A DNA stretch of 64,000 nt, from the NCBI RefSeq assembly GCF_900207585.1, contig NZ_OAOP01000004.1, forward strand, positions 62,001 through 126,000, in the 5' to 3' direction. The DNA is from Bacillus oleivorans. GTDB taxonomy: Bacteria > Bacillota > Bacilli > Bacillales > JC228. The notes under the pieces were generated by a model. That model saw only the letters and a list, made by a program, of their open reading frames with translations, did no database searches and was not told the origin of the DNA. The position numbers were made by a program, and so were the translations under genes. Below, in pieces: positions 35,019 through 43,733 of the stretch. Each line of letters opens with the position of its first letter. The stretch's first letter is position 1.

Positions 35019-35189
35019 TTATTTAACTTGCTGAAGCTTGACTTCCATATCCTCGATCATCGCTAATAAGCGATCGATATCCTCTAGTTCCGTTTCCTCA
35101 GGATCAATATTTTCTAAGGTTTCTAAAAACAGATGAAGCCTTTGTTTTAACAATTGAATGGGTTCGTCTTTTTGAATGCTATTTGCCAA
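35019..35189 (-). CDS. SE1561-family small protein
   Basis: A 56-residue acidic helical protein. LKQRLHLFLETLENIDPEET and DIDRLLAMIEDMEVKLQQ match the SE1561 family of small Firmicutes proteins, whose function is unknown to me. AAAGGAGAG precedes TTG 35189 by six bases. The longer frame from GTG 35207 overlaps the RBS. It is divergent from yfkAB. Confidence 0.75.
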   Translation of the reverse strand: MANSIQKDEPIQLLKQRLHLFLETLENIDPEETELEDIDRLLAMIEDMEVKLQQVK

Positions 35190-35368
35190 GAAGCTCTCTC
35201 CTTTCACCGATTATCTTATCGCATCTATCATGTATCATCAATCAGTCATGAAATTCCATACAATTCACTTTTTTTTTTATGGACATCTTTAGTTTTCGTC
35301 ATCACCCATTGACATATCCAATATAGATGCAATAATTACGATTGGAACAAAAAAGGAGCATGAGAAAG

Positions 35369-36499
35369 ATGATAGACATAATAAATGCACTGGTGAAAAA
35401 ACCTATATCACCGAAACACGACCCGTGGGAAGCTTATTTGGACTTAGTTGAGCATGGGGATTTAACTTTATCTAATATTGAATTCACCACGACCACTCTT
35501 TGCAATATGAGATGTGCTCACTGTGCCGTCGGCTATACCTTACAAACGAAAGACCCGCAGGCACTTCCATTAGATTTGCTTTTACATAGGCTCGATGAAA
35601 TTCCACATTTGCGGGCAATCAGCATAACGGGCGGGGAGCCTATGCTTTCTTTAAAATCGTTAAAAAATTACGTTCTGCCCTTGCTCGAGTACGCTCATCA
35701 GCGTGGGGTATACACACAGCTGAATTCAAATTTAACACTGGATTTTTCACGATACGAACCAATCATACCTTATCTGGATGTGCTTCATATTTCACATAAC
35801 TGGGGAACTGTCGATGAGTTTGTTGACACTGGCTTTGCCATGATGGAGAAAAAACCGACAAGGGAGCAGCGTGCTAAACTTTTCGCAACAATGATTGAAA
35901 ATAGCAGGCGTCTTGCCGAAGCAGGGGTATTTGTTTCAGCAGAAACGATGCTGAATAAAAAAACGATTCCTTATTTAGAAAAGATTCACAGGCAGGTTGT
36001 CGAAGAGATGAAGTGCGCCAGACATGAAATTCACCCTATGTACTCGGTTGACTACGCTTCTTCATTAGAAGCTTTATCTTTAGATGAGATCAAAGCTGCG
36101 ATTCGCCATTTACTCGATGTTAGAGATCCTTCCGTATGGATGCTTTTTGGAACTTTGCCATTCTATCCTTGTCATGCGGATGAAGCCGATTTGCAATTGT
36201 ATAAACGCTTAATGGAGGACCCGATGATTACAGTAAGGAATGATCCCGATGGCCGCTCTCGCTTAAACGTTAATATTTTCTCTGGAGAGGTCATTGTCAC
36301 TGATTTTGGGGATGTCCCATCATTCGGTAACATCCAAACAGATTCCTTGCAAGATTTATATCAGAAATGGAGAAACGAATCCGTTTCAAAGCAGCTGCTC
36401 TGTCATTGCCCATCTGTCAGCTGCTTAGGTCCAAATGTTCTCGTAAAAAATATGTACTACCAAGATGTTGATTTCACTAAAAAACAATCGTTAATTTAA
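35369..36499 (+). CDS. yfkAB: Radical SAM/CxCxxxxC motif protein YfkAB
   Basis: Radical-SAM enzyme of 376 residues. The [4Fe-4S] triad Cys45, Cys49 and Cys52 lies in LCNMRCAHC. TGGEPM is the SAM-binding glycine motif. Near the C-terminus LCHCPSVSCLG is the CxCxxxxC motif that defines the YfkAB group. The reaction is not known to me. AAAAGGAG is one base from ATG 35360 and ten from ATG 35369, so I chose the latter. Its neighbours match the B. subtilis yfk region. Confidence 0.9.
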   Translation: MIDIINALVKKPISPKHDPWEAYLDLVEHGDLTLSNIEFTTTTLCNMRCAHCAVGYTLQTKDPQALPLDLLLHRLDEIPHLRAISITGGEPMLSLKSLKNYVLPLLEYAHQRGVYTQLNSNLTLDFSRYEPIIPYLDVLHISHNWGTVDEFVDTGFAMMEKKPTREQRAKLFATMIENSRRLAEAGVFVSAETMLNKKTIPYLEKIHRQVVEEMKCARHEIHPMYSVDYASSLEALSLDEIKAAIRHLLDVRDPSVWMLFGTLPFYPCHADEADLQLYKRLMEDPMITVRNDPDGRSRLNVNIFSGEVIVTDFGDVPSFGNIQTDSLQDLYQKWRNESVSKQLLCHCPSVSCLGPNVLVKNMYYQDVDFTKKQSLI

Positions 36500-36523
36500 C
36501 TCCGTGAACCATTTTGTGAAACG

Positions 36524-36560
36524 AGAAACCGGGTGGTGCCAGGCACCACCCGGTTTTCTA
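36524..36560. terminator. Bidirectional terminator between yfkAB and yfkD
   Basis: AAACCGGGTGGTGCC and GGCACCACCCGGTTT form a very strong stem with a T-run between the convergent genes. Confidence 0.9.
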
Positions 36561-36575
36561 TGCACCACCCTAATT

Positions 36576-37382
36576 TTATTTTGGAACTTCTGATGCGATA
36601 AAGGAGAAGGAGAGATGATCTTGGACTGGGATCCATGCACCGATTCCATGGGTTGTGACGTTTTTGACGACAATTTGCCGTTTGTTCCCTTTAAGGGTAA
36701 TGTATACTTCACCATAGGTAACTTTCCCTTTTTCATTAATCGCAGGGGCATACGCATATAAATAGCCTAGACGTTTTGGCGGGATATTATATATATGGTC
36801 CTTTTTGGTTCCTGCCCCTACAATCGTTTCAAACGCAAGCGGAAGCTGTGTTTTTTCAGCAGCCTTTAACATCATCATTTTCATGACATCATCGGCATTA
36901 GATACTTTTGCTGTTAAGCCGCCTCGCACCACTTTTTGGGCTTCCTGAACATAATGAATCTGATAAATGTTTCTTCCGCCTCTGTTATCATAATAATTGG
37001 TGTTAATCTTTTGGTATTCCCAGTTAGGCGATGTTTCAGTTGATTCATAATACAATGGCCATTCTCCGAGATAAATAGTTGCTCTTAATCCAAGGGCAAA
37101 CGGCGTTTTATTGACAGAGGATTCATTTAACATTCGAATTAGATTGGGATTTTCAATCCGAACCTTTGACGAATTTAATAGGTTATCCGTAAATTCGCTT
37201 GGCTGTAAATAAGGCAAATCCTGTGTTGGGTTTGGATACGTGTTTTCTTTCGTAATATTTAAGACAGAACTAGGAATCTGATACGATTGTGCCTTTGGCT
37301 CTGGTTTCTTTTCAGCAAACGCGGTTCCCATTGTACCGATCAGTAATAATACAATAATGAAAGCCAGAAATATTTTTTTCAA
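36576..37382 (-). CDS. yfkD: YfkD-family exported protein
   Basis: A 268-residue protein with a signal peptide (MKKIFLAFIIVLLLIGTMGT, cleavage near AFAEKKP). The mature part contains ALGLRATIYLGEWPLYYEST and WEYQKINTNYYDNRGG, as in B. subtilis YfkD, which I recall as a sporulation-expressed protein without a known reaction. It has ATG at 37382 and AAAGGAGTAG upstream. It is convergent with yfkAB. Confidence 0.85.
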   Translation of the reverse strand: MKKIFLAFIIVLLLIGTMGTAFAEKKPEPKAQSYQIPSSVLNITKENTYPNPTQDLPYLQPSEFTDNLLNSSKVRIENPNLIRMLNESSVNKTPFALGLRATIYLGEWPLYYESTETSPNWEYQKINTNYYDNRGGRNIYQIHYVQEAQKVVRGGLTAKVSNADDVMKMMMLKAAEKTQLPLAFETIVGAGTKKDHIYNIPPKRLGYLYAYAPAINEKGKVTYGEVYITLKGNKRQIVVKNVTTHGIGAWIPVQDHLSFSFIASEVPK

Positions 37383-37485
37383 AGAAGCTCTACTCCTTTC
37401 ATACCTACTTGTATTCTTCCCTATTTTTTTCGTTGTGCTCGCGGATTATCCATCATAATAAAAAAACCCGTTAATTTTGTAATGA

Positions 37486-37512
37486 TGTTGTAATATTTAG
37501 AATATTTACAAC
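37486..37512. promoter_or_regulatory. Palindromic operator-like site overlapping a -35 element
   Basis: GTTGTAATATT and AATATTTACAAC are inverted copies around a short centre, with one extra T in the right arm. The right arm covers the -35 hexamer of the promoter at 37505-37533, the classic placement for a repressor site. The regulator is unknown. Confidence 0.5.
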
Positions 37513-37533
37513 TGTCTGATTCTGTTTTATAAT
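37505..37533 (+). promoter_or_regulatory. Sigma-A-type promoter before a 32-codon ORF
   Basis: TTTACA (37505-37510), 17 bases, then TATAAT (37528-37533). Spacing is ideal and it points at the small ORF at 37597. Confidence 0.7.
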
Positions 37534-37596
37534 AATCCTAACTTTAATCAAAGGAGGGCTAGCGGCACACGAGACAACTAGATTAAGGGGGGATGC

Positions 37597-37695
37597 ATGA
37601 CTAACTTTGGTACGAGTGCTTCAACCTTTCTTGCAAGATTATTTCGTATGCTTTCCGGTAAATTAAAGATTTTTTTTAAATCACAAAGATGTTGA
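37597..37695 (+). CDS. Candidate 32-residue cationic peptide
   Basis: ATG 37597 follows AAGGGGGGATGC, a strong ribosome site. The peptide begins MTNFGTSASTFLARLFRMLS and ends with a Lys/Arg/Phe-rich tail and Cys. A helix over residues 9-28 would be amphipathic and strongly positive. A good promoter, a palindromic operator-like site and a downstream terminator (37705-37733) surround it, so it looks like a complete transcription unit. I know no family. It could be a small membrane-active peptide, a regulator, or a chance ORF on a small RNA. Confidence 0.5.
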   Translation: MTNFGTSASTFLARLFRMLSGKLKIFFKSQRC

Positions 37696-37704
37696 TAATG
37701 AAAT

Positions 37705-37733
37705 AAAGACCCCCGAACCACAATTCGGGGGTC
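37705..37733. terminator. Terminator between the small ORF and osmC-like gene
   Basis: AGACCCCCGAA and TTCGGGGGTCT form an 11-bp GC-rich stem. AAAG and TACTTATT flank it, so it could serve both directions. Confidence 0.8.
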
Positions 37734-37750
37734 TACTTATTGGCGTGTTT

Positions 37751-38134
37751 TTAAGAAACAATTTCAAAGCTTTCTGTAATATGGATGCTGTCTTTTACGG
37801 ACTGATACATCGCACAATTCTTTTTTGCCAATTCTAAAATCTTATCCATAGCTTCCTGCTTCACATCACATTGGATCTCAAAATGCAAATGAATATCGGT
37901 GACTCGATTTGCCGTATCCGGATCCCGCTTTACCTCTGCCGTTACTTTTAGTCCTTCCACTTTAAATCTTTTTTTCTCCAAAATTTTTTGTAATACACCA
38001 CCGCTGCAGACAGCCACGGAGGAAACTAATAGCTGATATGGCCGGTACCCCTTTGTTTCATCTGAAGCCACATGTAATTCCCCAAATGGATGCTCAAGTA
38101 TAAAACCGCCCTGATTCTTTAGAACAAACTCCAT
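37751..38134 (-). CDS. OsmC/Ohr-family protein
   Basis: A 127-residue OsmC-like protein (peroxide-reducing or related thiol family). It shows YRPYQLLVSSVAVCSGGVLQKIL, carrying one family Cys, and the second Cys in AKKNCAMYQSVKDSI. The central region RVTDIHLHFEI is typical. AAGGGTGTGG supports ATG 38134. A longer frame to 38194 has no RBS. OsmC proteins detoxify organic hydroperoxides, but YhfA-like members have unclear substrates and this one resembles those in length. Confidence 0.85.
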   Translation of the reverse strand: MEFVLKNQGGFILEHPFGELHVASDETKGYRPYQLLVSSVAVCSGGVLQKILEKKRFKVEGLKVTAEVKRDPDTANRVTDIHLHFEIQCDVKQEAMDKILELAKKNCAMYQSVKDSIHITESFEIVS

Positions 38135-38248
38135 CTTCCCACACCCTTCTTTTTTCTTTATTTTACGTAGATTGGATTTCTCTTGCCAAGTCACGCGATT
38201 CGGATTACCATCAGTATGTTAACTAAAATTTGAAACAGAGGTTTGCTT

Positions 38249-39430
38249 ATGAAATCAGATCTATTCCGCTTCTGGATTCTGGTTAGTATTGTCGCTATCT
38301 CAGGCTTCAGTCAGGGAATGCTTCTGCCGCTAATCGCTATTATTTTTGAAAATGATGGACTTTCATCAAGTTTAAATGGTTTAAATGCAATGGGACTATA
38401 TATCGGAATCCTGTTAATAAGCCCGTTTATGGAGCACCCTCTTCGCAAATATGGCTATAAGTCAGTCATTGTTTTTGGGGGGCTTCTTGTTTTTGTATCA
38501 TTGGCTCTTTTTCCATTATGGACATCATTTTGGTTTTGGTTCATTTTACGTTTATTGATTGGAATTGGCGATCACGCTCTCCATTTTGCGACCCAGACTT
38601 GGATTACCTCTTTCTCTAGTCCAGCTAAACGCGGGCGAAATATCTCTCTTTATGGTTTATTTTTTGGAGTAGGATTTGCTGTTGGGCCCTTAATGACGCC
38701 CTTAGTCAATATCAATCAGGCGCTTCCCTTTATTGTTTCTTCTATCCTATGTTTAATTGCCTGGATATTTGTGTTCTTCCTTAAAAATGATTATCCTGAA
38801 CAAACGATTGAGGTTCATTCTTTACGGGTAACAATAAAACGTTTTGCTCTTGCAGCGAAATATGGGTGGGTAGCGTTTCTGCCACCGCTAGGGTATGGAT
38901 TTTTAGAATCCTCATTAAATGGAAGTTTTCCAGTCTATGGCTTACGGATTGGATTGGATGTGTCGAGTATCTCAGTTCTATTAGCAGCCTTTGCGATCGG
39001 AGCAATCGTATTTCAGCTGCCGCTTGGGATTATGAGTGATAAGTGGGGCAGAAAAAGGGTATTAACATTTGTATTGCTTCTTGGATTTGCAAGCTTTTCA
39101 ACGGCCAGCTTTGTTGAGCATTCTGTAATGGCTTTATCGATCTGCCTTTTTATAGCTGGTATGCTCGTCGGTTCCACCTTTTCACTAGGAATTAGTTTTA
39201 TGGCTGATATTACTCCTAAAAATTTATTGCCTACGGGGAATTTGTTGTGCGGAATTGCCTTTAGCTTAGGAAGTCTAGCTGGGCCCTATATTGGCGGAAC
39301 CTTCATTCAGTTTTTCGAAAACATTAGCTTCTTTTTCATTATAAGTGTTATGTTATTTTTGATCTTCCTTGTGATTATTTTATTTGGTGATAAATCCCCT
39401 GAACTGAAAAAGGGTCAGCCCCTCGCATGA
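38249..39430 (+). CDS. Major facilitator superfamily transporter (YfkF-like)
   Basis: A 393-residue MFS permease with twelve hydrophobic segments. The loop 2-3 signature region is MEHPLRKYGYKSVIVFGG and the mid-protein counterpart is GIMSDKWGRKRVLTFV. It is probably a drug or metabolite exporter; the position matches yfkF in the yfk block. ATG 38249 has AGAGG at good spacing; an upstream TTG (38243) is less likely. The stop lies inside the terminator hairpin 39409-39455. Confidence 0.85.
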   Translation: MKSDLFRFWILVSIVAISGFSQGMLLPLIAIIFENDGLSSSLNGLNAMGLYIGILLISPFMEHPLRKYGYKSVIVFGGLLVFVSLALFPLWTSFWFWFILRLLIGIGDHALHFATQTWITSFSSPAKRGRNISLYGLFFGVGFAVGPLMTPLVNINQALPFIVSSILCLIAWIFVFFLKNDYPEQTIEVHSLRVTIKRFALAAKYGWVAFLPPLGYGFLESSLNGSFPVYGLRIGLDVSSISVLLAAFAIGAIVFQLPLGIMSDKWGRKRVLTFVLLLGFASFSTASFVEHSVMALSICLFIAGMLVGSTFSLGISFMADITPKNLLPTGNLLCGIAFSLGSLAGPYIGGTFIQFFENISFFFIISVMLFLIFLVIILFGDKSPELKKGQPLA

Positions 39431-39455
39431 CAAAGCGGGCGCTGACCCTTTTCCT
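39409..39455 (+). terminator. Terminator at the MFS gene end
   Basis: AAAAGGGTCAGC pairs with GCTGACCCTTTT across a loop containing the stop codon. A T-rich tract follows. Confidence 0.75.
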
Positions 39456-39465
39456 TTAAAGAGCT

Positions 39466-39570
39466 CTAGTGGTATCCGTTTTGGCCGTTTGCCGAGCCCG
39501 ATGTTTTATGTTTCGGATGACTTTTCTTATTTTGCTTTGTGTTCCCATCTTTCTTCGTATGCTTAGCCAT
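39466..39570 (-). CDS. Small basic protein, 34 residues
   Basis: ATG 39570 follows AAGGGGGGACGAAC. The peptide starts MAKHTKKDGNTKQNKKSHPK and ends SGSANGQNGYH, rich in Lys, His, Asn and Gly. Composition resembles minor small acid-soluble spore proteins and other tiny spore-former proteins, but I cannot name the family. The ribosome site and biased composition support a real gene. It is just downstream of yfkH and in the same direction. Confidence 0.6.
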   Translation of the reverse strand: MAKHTKKDGNTKQNKKSHPKHKTSGSANGQNGYH

Positions 39571-39646
39571 GTTCGTCCCCCCTTATCCATAAGGTTTCCT
39601 AGATGGCAGCCGAAAAAAGCAGGAATTAATTTCTGCGTGCAAAAAC

Positions 39647-40471
39647 TCATCTTTTTCTTACTAAAGCAATGAAAGCATTTATTTCTCCGCCGATGATAAT
39701 GACAAAAGAGGTTAAATAAAACCAAATTAAAAGGACAATAATTCCGCCAAGACTGCCGTACATATGAGCGTAGTTGCCAAAATTATCGACATAAAATGAA
39801 AAAGCAAGTGACACAACAGCAAATCCAATCGTAGCAAACACAGCTCCCGGAATCGCATCAGCCAATAGGACTTTCTTGTTAGGAGCAATCATGTACAGTC
39901 CTAAAAACACAATAAAAATAATGATGGAACTGATAACCCAGCGAAGCGTACCCCATACCCGCAAAAATTCCCACGAATTATTAAAATGATCAGCAATATA
40001 CAGTCCTATCTGTTTACCAAAAACGGGCAGAAGAAGCGCAATAATAAATACAAAGACCATCGCAACGGTAAGAACAATTGCCATCCCCCTTGCCTGCCAA
40101 AACGGACGGCTTTCGGGGACATCATATGCACGGTTAAACCCTTTTACTATCGCATTAATTCCATTTGAAGCCGACCATAAAGTCGCAATGATCCCGAAGG
40201 TTAAAAGCTGGCCGCTATGGTGCTCCATCAGTTGATGCAGATTATTCTCAATCAGCTGCATGGTCTGACCTGGGGCAAAATCTCTAATCACATTCAAGAT
40301 ATCCATTTCTGTAATTGGCAAATAGGGTACTAATGAAACTAAAAAGATCAGTAAAGGAAAAAGGGATAGTAAAAAAAAGTAGGCGAGTTGAGCAGCAAGC
40401 CCAAATACATCATCATTAGTAAAACGATGGTAAAATCGAAATATCAATGAAGGGATCCCAACCTTCCCCAT
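39647..40471 (-). CDS. yfkH: YihY/BrkB-family membrane protein (YfkH)
   Basis: A 274-residue protein with six membrane segments. The family pattern is clear: FYHRFTNDDVFGLAAQLAYF at the start, LLTFGIIATLWSASNGINAI, then NRAYDVPESRPFWQARGMA, and YGSLGGIIVLLIWFYLTSFV near the end. The family was once called ribonuclease BN by mistake and the function is unsettled. AAGGGGTGA precedes ATG 40471. It is 18 nt downstream of the YtxH-like gene, so they form an operon. Confidence 0.9.
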   Translation of the reverse strand: MGKVGIPSLIFRFYHRFTNDDVFGLAAQLAYFFLLSLFPLLIFLVSLVPYLPITEMDILNVIRDFAPGQTMQLIENNLHQLMEHHSGQLLTFGIIATLWSASNGINAIVKGFNRAYDVPESRPFWQARGMAIVLTVAMVFVFIIALLLPVFGKQIGLYIADHFNNSWEFLRVWGTLRWVISSIIIFIVFLGLYMIAPNKKVLLADAIPGAVFATIGFAVVSLAFSFYVDNFGNYAHMYGSLGGIIVLLIWFYLTSFVIIIGGEINAFIALVRKR

Positions 40472-40489
40472 TCACTCACCCCTTACTTT

Positions 40490-40861
40490 TTAGCAGTCGG
40501 TGCGGTTATCATGTATGTCAGGTTTTAACTGGATATTAGACTGCTCTATACTGTTTCCCTTACCTTCCACTACTTTTTTTGACTCGCTAATAATATCTGT
40601 GACTTTTGTTGGCACATCCTTCAATTCATAAAGCTTGTCTGATATATATGTAACATCATCACGAATATTCTCATAGGCTTCTTGATAATCCCTTACCATA
40701 TTTTTTACTTTTTGAGCTGTCAGCTTAGGATTTTTGATTGCTTTTCCTATTTTCTTTCCTGAATCGGCCATTTCCTTTCTTGTTTGTTTGTCTAATAAAG
40801 AAACGGCTCCACCAATAAGTGCTCCCCAGCATACACCTTTCCAAAATTTATTATTCCCCAT
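40490..40861 (-). CDS. YtxH-domain-like small protein
   Basis: About 123 residues: a short hydrophobic N-terminus (FWKGVCWGALIGGAVSLLD) followed by a helical, charged region (KQTRKEMADSGKKIGKAIKN, KVKNMVRDYQEAYENIRDDV). This layout is typical of YtxH-like proteins of Firmicutes. AGGAGG (40872-40877) is four bases from ATG 40867 and ten from ATG 40861; I favour the second. It is probably membrane-associated and cotranscribed with yfkH. Confidence 0.7.
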   Translation of the reverse strand: MGNNKFWKGVCWGALIGGAVSLLDKQTRKEMADSGKKIGKAIKNPKLTAQKVKNMVRDYQEAYENIRDDVTYISDKLYELKDVPTKVTDIISESKKVVEGKGNSIEQSNIQLKPDIHDNRTDC

Positions 40862-40945
40862 TTTCATCGTGCCTCCTATCCTTTTTTACAGCTTATTTTT
40901 TGTTATAACGTATGACTCTACCCATTATAATTCACTGGAAAGTTT

Positions 40946-41431
40946 TTATTTATTTTGTTCGATTCCTTCGTGCTGTTTTATGATAAAATGAAGCAAATGT
41001 GTGCATCCTTCCTCAACTAATTGATATACCTCTTCAAAATTCCCGGTAAAGTAAGGATCCGGTATATCCATTACTGAAGGCTGATGAACAAAATCCATTA
41101 ATCTGTACACCTTTGATGCGGGAAATTGCTTCGTTAGCTTCTTTAAGTTCTCTATATTGCTTGCATCCATGGCTATAATATAATCGAATTCTTCAAGATC
41201 GTTAGAACTCACTTGTCTTGCAACAATACCATCGAAGGAAATCTCATTTTGCTGTAAAATTTCCCTCGTTCCCTGGTGGGGAGGATTCCCAATATGCCAT
41301 CCCCCTGTACCTGCTGAATCAATTTCAATTTGATTTTCAAGATTTGATTGTTTAACATTATGTCGAAAAACAGCCTCAGCCAGTGGAGAACGACAAATAT
41401 TTCCTAAACATACAAATAAAACTCGAATCAT
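40946..41431 (-). CDS. yfkJ: Low-molecular-weight protein tyrosine phosphatase (YfkJ)
   Basis: A 161-residue phosphatase. The P-loop CLGNICRS starts at Cys8, and Arg14 completes CX5R. The general-acid Asp is in MDIPDPYFTGN. YfkJ of B. subtilis dephosphorylates tyrosine and is linked to stress resistance. ATG 41431 begins MIRVLFVCLGN, the canonical start. A longer frame to 41536 runs through the divergent yfkK start and is not used. It is divergent from yfkK. Confidence 0.92.
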   Translation of the reverse strand: MIRVLFVCLGNICRSPLAEAVFRHNVKQSNLENQIEIDSAGTGGWHIGNPPHQGTREILQQNEISFDGIVARQVSSNDLEEFDYIIAMDASNIENLKKLTKQFPASKVYRLMDFVHQPSVMDIPDPYFTGNFEEVYQLVEEGCTHLLHFIIKQHEGIEQNK

Positions 41432-41524
41432 AGCAATACCTTCTTTCCTTGTTTGACAATGTGTGCAACAGATGTAATGATGTTCCAAAATTTTTAATGA
41501 TCTTTTTGAAAGGGGGTCCTTTAA

Positions 41525-41740
41525 ATGAATAATCAAGATGTAATTGCTGACCTTTTAAATGATATAGCAACAAAGTTAAAACTGATCAATATGCAAGTAC
41601 TGAAGCCTGAAGGTTTTAAAGAAGACGCAATAGAAGATTTGAAGTTTTTGCATAAAATGGTGATGAATAAACCTCATTTTAGTCCTAGTGAAATGCAAGC
41701 TATCGTTGAGGAAATCGGTTCATTAAAGGTTCAAAAATAA
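41525..41740 (+). CDS. yfkK: DUF1128 protein YfkK
   Basis: A 71-residue helical protein. LLNDIATKLKLINMQVLKPE and HKMVMNKPHFSPSEMQAIVE match the YfkK/DUF1128 family; function unknown. GAAAGGGGG (41509-41517) precedes ATG 41525. It is next to and divergent from yfkJ, as in B. subtilis. Confidence 0.85.
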   Translation: MNNQDVIADLLNDIATKLKLINMQVLKPEGFKEDAIEDLKFLHKMVMNKPHFSPSEMQAIVEEIGSLKVQK

Positions 41741-41819
41741 GTTTTGTCGATTTTCGAATGTTATTGCCAAGGAAATAAAAAATTTGTAAAAGCTGTTGGA
41801 AGCTCTTACATATTTTGAC

Positions 41820-41851
41820 GAAGAGTCTGTAACGTTACAGACTCTTCTTTT
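41820..41851. terminator. Bidirectional terminator between yfkK and map
   Basis: GAAGAGTCTGTAAC and GTTACAGACTCTTC form a perfect 14-bp inverted repeat, followed by TTTT on the plus strand. The right arm covers the last codons and stop of map. Confidence 0.85.
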
Positions 41852-42593
41852 GTTCCGTTAAAATCATTGGGCCATCAGGCATAATCGCAATCGTATGTTC
41901 ATATTGAGCAGAAAGCGAACCATCCACAGTACGGGCAGTCCAGCCATTATTGTCCATTTTTGATTGATAGGCCCCAATGTTCACCATTGGTTCAATTGTA
42001 AATACCATTCCTTCTTTTAAACGAATTCCTTTCCCTGGAAGTCCGTAATGAGGAATATCAGGTTTTTCATGCATAGCGGCACCGATTCCATGGCCGATAA
42101 AATCTCGGACAACGGAAAATCCTTGGCCCTCGACAAACGTTTGAATCGCATGGCCGATATCCCCCACACGATTTCCAGCCTTTGCTTGCTCGATTCCTAA
42201 GTATAGTGCCTTTTCAGTGACTTCCAATAACTTGTTCGCTTCATCTGAAACATTCCCAACCGCATAGGACCAAGCCGAATCTGACAGAGCTCCATCATAG
42301 TTGACGACCATGTCGATTGTTACAATATCTCCCTCTTTTAATGGTTCTTTCCGGGGGAAACCATGACAAATCTCATCATTGATACTGGCACAGGTTGCAT
42401 ATTGGTATCCTTTATATCCCTTTTGTTCTGGTGTCGCCCCGTGTTCCCTTAAGAAACGATCAACAAATTCTTCAATTTCCCATGTTGTGATGCCGGGAGC
42501 AATTAATTTTTTTATTTGTTGGTGAACTTCAGCTAAAAGTTCCCCAGACTTTTTCATTTTTTCAATTTCTCTTTGTGATTTTAAGACAATCAT
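41835..42593 (-). CDS. map: Type I methionine aminopeptidase
   Basis: Removes N-terminal Met from new proteins. The 252-residue metalloenzyme has the five usual metal ligands: Asp in VTIDMVVNYDG and in GALSDSAW, His in DFIGHGIGAAMHEKP, Glu in FTIEPMVN and Glu in QYEHTIAI. AAGGGATG precedes ATG 42593. It is not in the usual ribosomal-protein cluster, so it is probably an accessory copy like B. subtilis MapB (YflG), which lies near yfk-yfl. Confidence 0.92.
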   Translation of the reverse strand: MIVLKSQREIEKMKKSGELLAEVHQQIKKLIAPGITTWEIEEFVDRFLREHGATPEQKGYKGYQYATCASINDEICHGFPRKEPLKEGDIVTIDMVVNYDGALSDSAWSYAVGNVSDEANKLLEVTEKALYLGIEQAKAGNRVGDIGHAIQTFVEGQGFSVVRDFIGHGIGAAMHEKPDIPHYGLPGKGIRLKEGMVFTIEPMVNIGAYQSKMDNNGWTARTVDGSLSAQYEHTIAIMPDGPMILTEQKKSL

Positions 42594-42752
42594 TTTTTTC
42601 ATCCCTTCACACAGCTGTGCTGTTACAAAAATCATTTTACAATAAAATCTTATTTATTTTAACTAAAAGGTGTTCGTCACTTTTTAGTACGCACGTTTTA
42701 GTATTGTTCCTTATCTCCAATCTAACCCATTCCATCCTGAATCAATAGAAAA

Positions 42753-42780
42753 AGGGGTCAAGACTAGTGTCAGACCCCGC
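42753..42780 (-). terminator. Probable terminator of psuK-psuG
   Basis: GGGGTC and GACCCC pair with an inner loop, followed by a short T-tract on the minus strand, six bases after the psuG stop. Confidence 0.6.
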
Positions 42781-42785
42781 ATTTA

Positions 42786-43700
42786 TTATGATAGGCTTTT
42801 CATGGCTTTCGCAATTTTTCCGCCAAGCCTCGCATTATTTTTTACCAGTGCTATATTGGCTTCCAGGCTTTTTCCTTCCGTCAAGTCTTTAACTTTACTT
42901 AAAAGAAAAGGGGTTACATCTTTTCCTTTGATTTGTTTAGCATCCGCTTCTGCTAAAGCTTGTTCAATAATTTCATTCATAAATTTTTCGTCGAGGGCAT
43001 CCTTTTCTGGAATTGGATTAGCAATAACAATCCCGCCTTTAAGTCCCAAATCCCACTTAGAGCGGATGAGTTGAGCAATTTCTTTTGGATCATCTAAACG
43101 ATAATTGACTTCGTATGGACTAGTTCGCGTATAAAATGCAGGCAGTTCATTCGTTTGGTACCCCACAACAGGTACTCCCTTTGTTTCCAGATATTCCATC
43201 GTTAAGCCTAAATCTAAAATTGATTTAGCGCCAGCACAGACAACGGCGACATTAGTTTGAGAAAGTTCATCTAAGTCAGCCGAGATATCCATCGTTTGCT
43301 CGGCTCCCCTATGGACACCGCCAATTCCGCCTGTCACAAATAATGTAATACCCGCCAATTGGGCACAAATCATGGTCCCGGCTACAGTTGTGGCACCAGT
43401 TTTCTTTTGCGCTATGATATAAGGCAAGTCTCTTCTGCTCGCCTTTATGACATCTTCAGAGTTTGCTAACTGTTTAATTTCAGCCTGACTCAAGCCTATA
43501 TGAATTTTGCCATCCATTATGGCAATGGTAGCTGGAACAGCCCCTTCTTCTCTTATAATTTCTTCTACTTCTAAGGCCGTTTCAATATTTTGAGGATATG
43601 GCATCCCATGAGTGATTATCGTTGATTCTAAGGCAATAATAGGTTTGCCATTTTCCATTGCTTGTCTGACTTCTTCTGAAAATACTAACTGATTTTTCAA
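42786..43700 (-). CDS. psuG: Pseudouridine-5'-phosphate glycosidase
   Basis: Splits pseudouridine 5'-phosphate into uracil and ribose 5-phosphate. The 304-residue protein shows the family's [56 protein letters not shown] (metal and catalytic region) and [17 protein letters not shown] precedes the start. It lies 33 nt after psuK, forming the two-gene pseudouridine breakdown operon. No dedicated transporter is present in the window. Confidence 0.93.
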   Translation of the reverse strand: MKNQLVFSEEVRQAMENGKPIIALESTIITHGMPYPQNIETALEVEEIIREEGAVPATIAIMDGKIHIGLSQAEIKQLANSEDVIKASRRDLPYIIAQKKTGATTVAGTMICAQLAGITLFVTGGIGGVHRGAEQTMDISADLDELSQTNVAVVCAGAKSILDLGLTMEYLETKGVPVVGYQTNELPAFYTRTSPYEVNYRLDDPKEIAQLIRSKWDLGLKGGIVIANPIPEKDALDEKFMNEIIEQALAEADAKQIKGKDVTPFLLSKVKDLTEGKSLEANIALVKNNARLGGKIAKAMKSLS

Positions 43701-43733
43701 ATCTAGGAGCTCCTTTTTTATGATTTAAGCTTC

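Noticed and set aside
39456-39725. 89-codon minus-strand ORF over the yfkH end
   Set aside because: Different frame from both yfkH and the 34-codon gene with a good ribosome site; reads as a shadow.
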